Assembly: GCA_027943335.1 (NCBI GenBank)
Contig: BSBK01002929.1
Span: forward strand, 1,047,001 to 1,111,000
Origin: Chamaecyparis obtusa
Taxonomy: Eukaryota > Streptophyta > Pinopsida > Cupressales > Cupressaceae
Direction of reading: 5' to 3'
DNA: 64,000 nucleotides
Below, piece after piece: positions 25,389 to 36,033 of this stretch; positions within the stretch are counted from its first letter, which is position 1, and the number at the start of each line of letters is the position of its first letter. Both the position numbers and the translations under genes were made by a program. Under the pieces are notes generated by a model. The model saw only the letters and a program-made list of their open reading frames with translations, was not told where the DNA came from and did no database searches.

Positions 25389-26999
25389 ATAATGTAATAA
25401 TATAATTATAAAGAAAGTTAATAGTAATAATTATTATTAATTTTTAAAATTAACTAACAGAAATAACCATTATTTTTCTATTGTTAATATTAATAGTAGT
25501 ATAAACAATTATGTAATTATTAATAATAAATACTATTTCTTCGCTGCTCAATTTGTGTAAGAACCACTACAGGTTCTAACATCACCCTTGCTAAAATGTG
25601 ATCTTGTTGATTTCAGACTCAAGGAGTATTGTCAAACACTTGGCATATGTTCCCAATAACCAAGATTATACATTAATTCTCAAACATTTTGTCAAACACT
25701 TGCCCTACTAAGACAATCAGATATCACTGTGAGTTCATGGCAATTATATTCTGAAATTGATCATACACTCTGTATTGGCATTATGACAAACACTTTGCAT
25801 GAAATAAACATTCAGCTGCTGTCATTACAAAGTCATAACATTTTAAAGGGACACTCATACAGCAGTGTCATTTTGTCAAACATGTTCCATGAAACAAAAT
25901 AAACTAGAAATAGCTATTAAATCCTCATAGTTATTTCATCAAACATTTGTCTTGCATCCTTTACACAACCAAACACACTAACTAAATTTGCTAATCAATT
26001 GCGGATGTTTACAAGCTAATCTTATGCATCAAATTTATTTGACAACAAACTATGGAACCTGGGACTGATTCATATGCAATCATAGACAACCAAAATAATA
26101 TCGCAGCCCTTTGTCGATGCTCTAAAGTGACGTCACAGCATGTAAATCAGTTTGGTCACATTCGATAGCATAGACATGCCCCAAATCATACATACGCTGC
26201 CCAGAATTTAGAACGCAACCCCTGGATTAATGGCTACTGCCTCCAAATGAAGAGCGGCTGCCTTAAACTCCAAACGCTGGCCACTAATAGCAGCAATCTG
26301 CATTAAACAACATTCCCAGCACACTGCAAAATTGATACTGATATGTAGCACTAGATATTCCTCACAATTTGGACACCAATTAAGCACAATCTTAATCTCT
26401 AGATGAGATTAACACTAGCACAATTCACTGGCAGAGATTATCCAATTCAAAGTGCAAACACTTAGTAGAATTCACAATTCTACAAGCTAAAGAAACTTGA
26501 AAACCCTTGGCTTTCAACTTACAACACCAATTTCACAATGTCAAAATGCCCAATTGAATGATTTGATCCTTGCATTGAATGCATTTATAATTCTCAAATG
26601 CAAATCGGCTGGACGCTTCTTGGTCACACAATTCATAACTTTAAATATGACTTAGGCATTTAAAAATATTTTCTTTTGTTGCCATGTTTGAAATATAATA
26701 GTTTATTATATTTCCCTCCTAATACAAGCACCGAGTCACTTTAAAATTAAATAAACATTTAATGCACTTGAGCACACTTTATAATATAAACTTTATATTA
26801 ATCATTAATTAAATGACATTTAATTAATGATTGATAATGACTTTAATAGCTCATTATATTCTTTGAAAGACTCGCTCCAAATCTAGGTGCTCAATGCCTG
26901 ACTCTGATGCCAAGGTACCCTGCCGAAAATAGCACTGACCATAAATTGATTTACTATAAATCAGTGAAACCTAGGGACGCGCTCTCAAGCCAAAACCAT

Positions 27000-27205
27000 G
27001 AAGTACCAGGTGCGGGGACATCCTTGAGATGGGTACTGCATGCACCCGAGCACCCCCACCGTAGCCAGAGAGTTGTCGCACCCGTCCCCACACCATGTAG
27101 GTGCTCCGAGATGCAAGTGTCGGGGGGACGGTACTTGGGGACTACCCCGGCGTCCCTCAACCACACCCGAGACGTGACGTGGTGCGGCCGTGGTAGCCCA
27201 AAAAG
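27000..27205. other. GC- and CpG-rich hAT subterminal block
   Basis: About 200 bp rich in G, C and CG dinucleotides within otherwise AT-rich DNA, with repeated GGGGAC, GGTGC and CACCCG motifs on both strands. It lies just inside the left end of the hAT element. Subterminal arrays of this kind bind transposase in studied hAT elements (family knowledge). Frames open through it on both strands are ascribed to its composition, not to a gene. Confidence 0.65.
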
Positions 27206-27352
27206 CAAATTTTATTAAGTTTTTTTTTTCATTTTTCCAATTGGTTCCTAAGGAACCCTAAAAGGATGTGGGTCCCATATAGGGCCCTCTAAGCCTTCAT
27301 AAGGCCCATATACTTCATTTGGCATTAATATTTTTGCAATAGCTGAGAGGAA

Positions 27353-28067
27353 TGTTAATATATTGTGGCCTTGAGACAAAGATATTAACATTACAAATAA
27401 TTATTAATATTATGTCTTGGCAAAGATTAAATAAATGTTATAAGTATGCTTAGAGGGACGACTTGCATATTGGATTATAGAATATGCTATGAGGGCCGAC
27501 CTGCATTAATTGAGGCGGCTGAATGAAATATGTATTAAATGTCGACTTGCATATGCAAGTCGGCTGCCTTATGGCATTGCAATTACACCATCTTGAGGCA
27601 TACTTAAATGGGAATCGAGTGTGCGAATTAGGCATCATAAAAAACATAACATGACTGCCTAAATTCGCACCTTCAGCAGATATATAATTCAGATCATTAG
27701 TACATAATTATCATAGCAGCTTCTTGGCAATTTAGGAAGAAGGATAACAGACCTAAATTCTGTAGCAAACCTTGGAGCAGACCTAAGTTCACACCTATAG
27801 CAGACCTAAATACATACTTGGAGCAGACCTAAGTTCAAATATTGTAGCAGACCTTAAAGACCAAATTGTGGCCGACTTAAAGAGACGATTGGAGCAGAAT
27901 AATAGCATTGGATTGAACGCTTCTTACAATTTTTCAAGCAGATTTCAAGCATCTAAACCAAGTATTATCTATCTTTTTTTTATCTGTATTTTTGAAAGGG
28001 CCTAAATCTTAATTCTAAAAGATCATCTATAGATTGTTATTTCCTTTTAAAGTCTAAAATATTAACA
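27353..28067 (+). repeat. 5' LTR of gag-only copia
   Basis: 715 bp, TGTTAATATATTGTGG to ATATTAACA. Very similar to 30024-30740 by eye, and of the same family as the solo LTR at 7649-8446. Confidence 0.93.
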
Positions 28068-28080
28068 TGGTATCAGAGCC
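28068..28080 (+). promoter_or_regulatory. primer binding site, gag-only copia
   Basis: TGGTATCAGAGCC immediately after the 5' LTR, the standard plant copia site complementary to initiator-Met tRNA. Confidence 0.92.
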
Positions 28081-28150
28081 TTGGTGAGTAAAAGATCTAC
28101 TTTCAAATTAAGGAAATCAATCTAACACTTTTAAAACTAAGAAATTCAAT

Positions 28151-29050
28151 ATGACAAGTGGAGTTAGACCAGAAGATAGACTTGAAGGAGCCACAAACTT
28201 CTTATCTTGGAAAATAAGAATACTACTTGCCTTCAGAGAACTAGAACTAGATTCAATTATAGAAGATCCACCTAAAACTGAAATGAATGAAGATGAAACA
28301 CGTGAATGGAAAAAGGGTAATAACAAAGCTATGAGAATTCTAATTGATAGCATAAAAGACCACATCATACCCACAATCTCCTGTCTAGAGTCAGCCTATC
28401 TAATGTTCTCTACATTATCAGGAATGTTTAAAATTAATAATACAAGTGAAATTATGACTCTTAAAAATGAAATTTCACAAATCAAGATGAGTCAAGGAGA
28501 ATTTGTCACATCATACTTTATGAGAATTACTACGTTATCAATTAGCAACTATTGGTCACACCTACGATGAAAAGGAACTATCTATGATAGCACTTAATGG
28601 GTTACCTCTTTCGTGGGACTCATTTACTCAAGGAATCAGTGCACGTCATAAAATGCCTAAATTTGATAAATTAAAGATGGTTTGTCTTCAAGAAGAATCA
28701 AGACTAATATCTAGAGGATCGAATTTTAAAGAAGACCTTCAAATTTTATACTCTCAATCAAGAAAAAAAGATAATTTCAAAAGAAAATCTCAAGACAAAG
28801 GAGAAAGAAACTTTAGGAAAAAAAGAAATAGAGATTATCAAATCAAGCAAGAAGGGAACTCTCACAATAATGGATGGAGAGGGAGATACTATCAAAACAA
28901 CAAATTTCAAAAGAGAGATATCTCTAAAGGTACAATGCTATAGATATGACAAATTTGGTCACAAGGTAGCAATTGTCCTGAACGAAACAATCATCAAGCC
29001 TCTATTGCAGAAGTAAAAGAAACAGAATCTGAACACCTTGTCTTTTAGTC
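28151..29050 (+). pseudogene. copia gag (UBN2-type), broken
   Basis: Starts at ATG 28151. The reading MTSGVRPEDRLEGATNF closely parallels the gag start at 58060. It stops at 28568, continues in another frame from 28584 to 28943 and then enters a zinc-knuckle remnant CYRYDKFGH...NCP in which the second cysteine is tyrosine. Lysine- and arginine-rich sequence precedes the knuckle, as in gag RNA-binding tails. At least one frameshift and the lost cysteine show it is not functional as written. The pol region is absent rather than mutated. Confidence 0.85.
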
Positions 29051-29259
29051 TTCACCTTGAGAGAGAGTTCAGATATGGGCCTTCATGAATTTAAAAGTCG
29101 TGTTATAAACTCTTTCTAATTCTTTGTTAGATTTTAACATCACTTGTTATAAATAAATCAAATATTACTTTCCATTGAAAATATGATTCTTCGTTATGTT
29201 AAAGTAATGATCAAATTATTATGTGAGTATTTTGTTATACTAACATGTTTGCAGGCTTT

Positions 29260-29500
29260 CAAGCGTTAAGGCTCTTGCATATTTGAGCGTTGAGGCTCTT
29301 GATATTTGAGCATTGAGGCTCCTGAGCGTTGAGGCTCTTGCATATTTGAGCGTTAAGGCTCTTGCATATTTGAGCGTTGAGGCTCCTGAGCATTGAGGCT
29401 CTTGCATATTTCAGCGCTAAGGCTCTTGCATATTTGAGGTTGAAGCTCTTGGCATTTGAGCATTGAGGTTCTTGGATATTGGAGCGTTGAGGCTCTTGGA
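29260..29500 (+). repeat. short tandem array, GAGCGTTGAGGCTCTTG type
   Basis: About ten imperfect units of roughly 15-27 bp with the core GAGCGTTGAGGCTCTTGCAT, between the gag remnant and the polypurine tract. The GAGC...GCTC arms allow each unit to form a small hairpin. Confidence 0.88.
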
Positions 29501-30023
29501 TAGAATTATCAATGAAGACTATCTTTTAGAGATCTTGTGGATGGAATCTCACATGAAGAAAATCCACTAACATTATGTGATTGATATTGTTATTATCTTG
29601 TGTTCTATTGATGATATCTTTCTATGATTTGAGATATTTTCTGATTACATAGATTTGAGATTTATTGTTATATTGATGATACATTTTCTCTTACATAGAG
29701 TTGAGATCTATTATTCTTATGCTGAGATCTATATGTGATTATTATGAGGATAATGTCAATGATGCTTCTTACCTCTCTTTACATGTGAACGATGTTTACA
29801 TTAAGTGTTATGTTTGAATAACCTTACATCTTGTAGTGGATGGTATTACAAAGGTTGGGACATCCTGAGGATGACTAACTACATTGATTACATCAGGTAT
29901 GATGGATCCATTAATATCACTTCGATTGAAATCTATTGAGAACTATAATTCATATGTCATAAGATCTAGTGATTACATTATGAGGTCAATGTTATTAATC
30001 TTTCCCTCAAGTCCAAGAGGGAG
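29501..30023 (+). other. 3' non-coding region of gag-only copia
   Basis: AT-rich, no reading frame. Repeated GAGATCTATT and GAGATATTT phrases occur. It ends in the polypurine tract CCAAGAGGGAG at 30013-30023. Confidence 0.6.
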
Positions 30024-30740
30024 TGTTAACATATTGTGGCCTTGAGACAAAGATATTAACATTACAAATAGTTATTAATATTATGTCTTGGCAATGATTA
30101 AATAAATGTTATAAGTATGCTTAGAGGGATGACTTGCATATTGGATTATAAAATATGCTATAAGGGCCGACTTGCATTAATTGAGGTGGCTGAATGAAAT
30201 ATTTATTAAATGTCGACTTGCATATGCAAGTTGGCTTCCTTATGGCATTGCAATTACACCGTCTTGAAGCATACTTATAGGGGAATTGAGTGTGCGAATT
30301 AGGCATCATAAAAAAACATAACATGACTGCCTAAATTCGCACCTTCAGCAAATATATAATTCAGATCATTATTACATAATTATCATAGCAGCTTCTTGGC
30401 AATTTAGGAAGAAGGATAGCAGACCTAAATTCTATAGCAAACCTTGGAGCAGACCTAAATTCACACCTGTAGCAGACCTAAATACATACTTGGAGCAGAC
30501 CTAAGTTCAGATATTGTAGCAGACCTTAAAGACCAAATTGTGGCAGACTTAAAGAGGCGACTAGAGCAGAATAATAACATTGGATTGAAGGCTTCTTACA
30601 ATTTTTCAAGCAAATTTCAAGCATCTAAACCGGGTATTATCTATCTTTTTTTTTATCTGTATTTTCGAAAGGGCCTAAATCTTAGTTTTAAAAGATCATC
30701 TATAGATTATTATTTTCTTTCAAAGTCTGAAATATTAACA
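30024..30740 (+). repeat. 3' LTR of gag-only copia
   Basis: 717 bp, begins TGTTAACATATTGTGG directly after the polypurine tract and ends ATATTAACA before the AGGAA flank. Confidence 0.93.
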
Positions 30741-31197
30741 AGGAAGGTGAGAAAAAGAGTATGAAAGAGCTTGGAGAGTCATTTTGCAAGTGATTCATCA
30801 AGCACCAGATAGGGTTTTTACTATTTTCTTTGTTTTATTTTCAGATTTTCATTTTTGTAATTTTTTTTTTCTAAAATTAAATGTTAAAATTTGAATGCAT
30901 TGTTTGAGTTTCAGATTCTTGTTGATAGTTTTTTTATTTTTGTAACAACTTGTTTGAACTTTGATTCCTTGAATGCATTGTTGTTGTTTTTTTAAAAATG
31001 ATAAATATTGATTCATAAATCTAAATGTTTGAATGTTGAAATTTTGAATGCATTATGTTAAATTTTTGTTATTAAGTTAGCCTGAAAGTTATTCAATTTC
31101 TAAACTAGACTAAAACTATTTTTATTTTTTTTTAAATTACTAATTACTAATTACTAATTAGGCTGAAATTTATCATTTTGTGAAATGCAGTGTCTGA

Positions 31198-33790
31198 ATG
31201 GCCTCTAGTCAAAATGGAGAAGACATGGAATTGCATGAGAGAAATGCAAGTATATCTGAGTATGAGCCTAAGCATGAGGGAAGTGAGCATGGGGTTGATC
31301 TAGAAGCCCAATTTGAACCTGCTTATGTTGCACTAGGAATACCTTCTATTGATTGCCCCTCTGAGACTTTGGCACAGTTAGTTAGGGGTCCTTATGATCC
31401 AAAGTCCCCTCTAAAACAATTTGCAATCAAAGTTTCACTCCCTACGGCTACAAGTGGTGGCACACGGAAATGGGAATGTAATTTTTGTGGCGTGGAATGG
31501 TTTGGCAGCATTACCAGAGTTAATTCACACCTTCTCTTTAGGACTGGATATGGTGTGAGTTCATGCAAATTCCTAGCAGATGTTGAAAATGTGAAGTATA
31601 GAATTGAAATAAACAAATTGTGGGGCATTCCTGATGATAGTGCACTTCCAGTGCGTAAATCTTTGGCTCGTAGGCAATAGGTTCAGGCTATTCAGCAATT
31701 ATAGGGGCAGCGAGATACTTCTATCTGTATCTTGCATTAGAGAGCAGGGACTTTGTCAGATTCAACTTCCATTCCTTCATCCATTAAGAGTTCAGCAAGG
31801 GACAGTAGCAGGGGGAAACGAAAGGCAAGAAGTTCTACTAACCCCATTGCTGATTTATGTAATATGCACATGAAGGATCGGTTAAACGATGCCATTGGTA
31901 CATTCCTCTTTGCCAATGGCATCCCATTACATGTAGCTCGATCTCCTTATTATAGGGAGATGATTTCCTTGGTGGCGAAGGAGGGAGGGTCATCATTTGT
32001 GTCACCAGGTGAGCACAAATTGAGGACCACGATCTTGGATAGGCAATATAACAAGATCGGGGTTTTGATGGAGCAAATGAAGGCACACTGGATGTAGTCG
32101 AGTTGCAACATTATTATGGATGGATGGATGAACATTAGACATCGTCCACTCATCAACATCATGATCACATGCACTGAGGGCCCATACTTTTTGAGGGCAA
32201 TTGATTGTTCAGGGCATCATCAAGATGTTGATTTTCAATTTCACGTCCTTAGGCAGGCCATTGAGGAGGTTGGGCCACAAAATGTGGTCTAAGTAGTGAC
32301 AGATGCAGCAAATGTGTGCAAAGTTGCAGGGAGGCTTGTTGAGGCCGCCTATAGACATATTTGGTGGACTCCATGTTGTGTGCATGTCATGAACAATGCA
32401 CTCAAGGACATGGAAAAAATTGACTGGATTAAACGAGTGGTTAATGATGCGAGGAAGGTGCAGATGTTTATCTACAATGACCACACTTCACATGCACTCT
32501 TCAGGGGCTTCGCGAAGGAGTTTCTGAAACCAGTTGAGACCAGATATGCATCATATTACATTCTCTTAGAGAGAATGGTTGAGTTGCAAGAGCCACTGCA
32601 ACTCATGGCTATGACACAGGAATGGAATCGGTGAGTTGAGTCCAAATCAGAGTAGGGGGAAGAGGGTGAAGGAGACAGTGAAGAGTGACCAGTTTTGGAT
32701 TGATGCAAACTACATAGTCTCCATCATTACTCTAGTTTTCGAGGTCATCAGATATGGTGATGGGGATGCACCTACCCTTGGAGAGGTTTATGAGTGCACT
32801 GATTCCATGCTTTTCCAAATGAGGGTTTTTGTGCGTGAGAGGGACCCTGCTCTAGCATTCTATACTGAGCACATTCAACTTATCATTCACCGCAGGTGAG
32901 AGAAGTTGTACACTCCTTTCCACATGGCTGCCTATGCAATGAATGCTAAGTGGTACATGCCTAGGCCTGGTAGAGTTACACCACTTCAGGATGATGAGGT
33001 GAAGGTCAAGTTCTTTCGGTGCATTGGTAAGATGTTTGATGCCGAGACTGCTGGTCAAATTTGCTCCAAGTGGACGGAATTTGCCACTCTTACAGGTAAT
33101 TGTTAATTCAATATTCGTTATTAATATTTACTATCTAGAGTTTAGTAACTTTAGTTTTACTATTGGCCCATTGGGTATGTTTATGAGTCATGACATTATG
33201 TTACAACTTGTTATGTTCTAGGATACTCGGATTTGGCAAAGATGGACATTAGAACTATCGCACAGAAGCATCCAATATTGTGGTGGAAATGTCATGGAGC
33301 ACAGAGGGCAAAGATTACCACACCAACCGTCCAATTGCTTTCTCAAGTTTGTAGTTCCTCATCTTTAGAACCTATTCAAGTTTTTAAATTTTAAATTTTA
33401 CATACTTAAGAGTTTTACTTTTCAGATTTTCTCATAATGACCATTTGTTTGCTATCTCAGGTTTCTAGTTCCTCAGCTACAAAGAGGAACTGGTCTACTT
33501 GTAGATTCATCCACTCTATTAAGAGTAACAGACTTACCTCTAAGAGAGTAGAGAAGCTAGTTGTTGTACATAGTGCCTTACGTATCGTAGATCGCAAGAC
33601 ATGCGGATACAAAGAGAGCCCAACAACACGATGGGATGTAGAGCCAGAGGATCCAGCTCAGATCGATGAGGACGAGATTGTAACAGAAGCCGATGTAGGG
33701 CTAGTTGGTGTTCCTTTGGTGGACCTTGACCATGAGGAGTCTAAGTCCAGTAGTTCTAGTAATGAGGACTTTTGCTTGAGGGATGATTAG
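31198..33790 (+). pseudogene. hAT transposase (BED / DUF659 / dimerisation), decayed
   Basis: One frame covers 31198-32634 with stops at 31678, 32095, 32290 and 32632. A frameshift then leads to 32636-33790. Domains in order: BED zinc finger WECNFCGVEWFGSITRVNSH (31466 onward); DUF659 with FLFANGIPLHVARSPYYREM and IIMDGWMNIRHRPLIN; the CCVHVMNNALKDMEKIDW and ETRYASYYILLERM region; and C-terminal dimerisation with SATKRNWSTCRFIHS. Likely introns remain near 33095-33222 and before 33461. An acidic, serine-rich tail follows. The stops make it inactive. Confidence 0.9.
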
Positions 33791-34567
33791 AGGCCTCCCA
33801 TTCTTACATTTTGACATGATTTCAGATTTTGACATTTTATACTCATTTTGATATTGATGATTGATCATGATTCGTTATATCATATCATACTATGCTCATT
33901 GTAATCATGATTATCTTTATGATATATCATATTTCATATTTGAACACTAAACATTGAATTTTGAATCTTTGATCGAAGTTTAGAACATGATTCATTACGT
34001 TGCTATGTATGTTTATGTTACTATGTTTAAATGTTACTATGTTACTATGTTGAATGTTCAATGGTTCTAGTTCATGTTTCAATTTTGCTATGTTCAAGTA
34101 TTTGGTATGTTATATTGAAACATCTTTTCAAAATTAGCATTTCAAGTTATATATGTATAGTATGCAGCCCCCCCCTCCCCCCCTGTATCCCCATCGTTGT
34201 CCCCTTGCCGTCCCAAAATTGAGGCCCTTTTTTCACCGCAGTCGAGACTCGTTACGGCATCTCCCTGTCCCGACATACCCCTACGTCAATGTTACACTAC
34301 TATAAATAGTAAGTCCCTCAAACTGAGCCAACTAACAAATGAATCAATCATCGTGCAAACCATGAGTTTGGGTGCCCCTGCCAGATATAGCATCTCCTCA
34401 ACAATGACTTATATAAATAGTAAGTCTCTGAATAACTGCTCCAGTCAACGATACTAAATCTCAACACTGCCACCAAGTTGTTCAAGCCCCCTGCTAAAGA
34501 TGGTAACCCTGACTTTCCCAAAATAGGCACTTACTATAAATAGTAAGTGCGCCAATCTGACTCAAAC

Positions 34568-35757
34568 ATAGAAACGAGAATTGCCCTTGAATTGCCGGTT
34601 TCGCGATTCGATTCAAGGAAAACAATTTTTTGTGAATCATGAATCGACTCAGCCGATTTTTTGGCATGAATCGCCTAAACCAGCGATTCATACCAAAAAT
34701 CGCCAAAATCGCCTCTTTGAACCGCCAAAAATCAGCAAAATCAGCGGATTGCTAAAAAGTCAAGTCAAATTTTAAAAAAAAACACAAATATTTTCAATGT
34801 TTTTTTTTGCCTTTCCTATTTGTTGTAAGTTTATACAAATATAACATTTAAGTATAAGTTTGATTTATTTAATTTCTTATACTTTAAGTCATATTTGTAT
34901 AAATACTTCCAGGATGTTTGAGATAGGTTCCAGCTTCATAGGAGTTAAGATGCAGATTCTAGATTTTGGGGGTTTTCGAAAAATTCCAGACTTAGCCAAA
35001 TTTCAAGATTAAGCAAGCCTTTAGCAAGGTTACCTCCCACAATCCATCATGGCTTTCTAAGGTCAAACTGAAGCTGGCAAAAGGATTCTCAAAGGGTTTT
35101 AACTCGTTTTATCACAAATCACTTGGTTTCGACCCCATCTCTATGACAGACTTAGCTTAGCTCTCACCCCAATCCCAAACAGACATGACTTCCCAACAGG
35201 CCAAAATCATTCAAACCTCATTTGCCAGACCTAGGGACTTGAAAACAGCCACCAACAAAGACTACCTAAGACCTATTTATGAAGACTTTGACATTTGGCA
35301 TTGATCAATGATCAAGCATCATAGATTCATCCTATGAAACGATTTAGTTTTATGGATCTTACAAATACTGATAGACATACGTTTCATGGATCTTCATCTT
35401 ACATACATTTATGATTTGATGTCTTATGGATCTTCATCTTACATACATTCTATGATTTGACTCATTATGATCCTATGATTTCTATTTACTTTAGCTACAA
35501 TTTACATTTTACGTGTAACGTATGTGATGGATTTATCATTTATGTTCCTTGTTTATGTATGTTAGCTTCTATTTGATGATGTTATAGTGTGTTTAAGTTA
35601 TATTCAATAAAGGGTGCATGAAATAAGTTTTAAATTGTTAAAATCTCTAAATTTCAAGGGTTTTTTAAATTTGCCGATTCGTGGCCAATTCGATTCCAAT
35701 TCATGGCCGATTCACGATTCGATTCGGCCTTGCCGATTCCGATTCTCGTTACTTTAT
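34568..35757. mobile_element. hAT-like non-autonomous element (MITE), 1.19 kb
   Basis: Flanked by the 8-bp duplication ACTCAAAC (34560-34567 and 35758-35765). The ends are inverted: left ATAGAAACGAGAATTG, right read inward ATAAAGTAACGAGAATCG. GATTCG/CGAATC motifs repeat many times inside both ends. No transposase reading is present. The matching place in the other LTR (about 39960-39975) lacks it. Confidence 0.83.
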
Positions 35758-36033
35758 ACTCAAACTAAGAGCAATCCTGAGCATCCCTGACCACTAGGGT
35801 GGGAACTGGCCTCTAGTTCTGCCAACTGGACCCTCTGAACAACTCCATTAGTCTATGAGGGTTAGGAAATAGGCTAATCCTCTTAAAGTTGACGCTCACG
35901 AAAAAGGGAACATTACAGTCTTCCCTTCTTGAAATTGCTTGTCCCCATGCAATCTCATAAACAAATAACACACCAATCCACCAGAATCCCAAGGGTAGAA
36001 TCGTGTAATGTCCCCGTGATCACCCACTAGCTC

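Larger units (their letters stand above)
27353..30740 (+). mobile_element. gag-only copia element nested in hAT
   Basis: LTRs of 715 and 717 bp (27353-28067 and 30024-30740) both begin TGTTAA and end ATATTAACA. The 5-bp duplication AGGAA (27348-27352 and 30741-30745) is exact. The primer site TGGTATCAGAGCC follows the first LTR and the polypurine tract CCAAGAGGGAG precedes the second. The interior of under 2 kb holds only a gag reading and a tandem array. Protease, integrase, RT and RNase H are absent, so movement would need another copia element's enzymes. Confidence 0.93.
26962..34299 (+). mobile_element. hAT DNA transposon in the Element II LTR
   Basis: Flanked by the exact 8-bp duplication CTATAAAT (26954-26961 and 34300-34307). 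The other LTR has a single copy at the matching place. The ends are inverted repeats: left CAGTGAAAC, right read inward TAGTGTAAC. Net of the nested copia element and its target duplication it is about 3.94 kb. A GC-rich subterminal block follows the left end, and a C-rich tract (CCCCCCCCTCCCCCCC, 34168-34183) and GGGACAGGG-type motifs lie near the right end. A decayed plus-strand transposase is inside. Confidence 0.9.
25556..35917 (-). repeat. Element II 3' LTR, split by two insertions
   Basis: LTR sequence occupies 25556-26961, 34300-34567 and 35758-35917. Each segment aligns in order with 38353-40124, for example CACAAGCACTTGCC-type stretches near 25640 and 38500 and GAGCATCCCTGACCACT near 35790 and 39985. 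The right copy supplies the uninterrupted, empty versions of both target sites, at 39701-39716 and about 39968. Confidence 0.83.

Noticed and set aside
25148..25555. TGTAACACCC start resembling an LTR end
   Set aside because: No second copy or end could be located; it may be a truncated solo LTR but the support is too thin.
26907..27218. Long frames on both strands in the GC-rich block
   Set aside because: They are open because of base composition in a hAT subterminal region; the frame starts outside the element and crosses its boundary.
29260..29500. Possible CRISPR-like array
   Set aside because: Units are imperfect, without unique spacers, and lie inside a plant LTR element.
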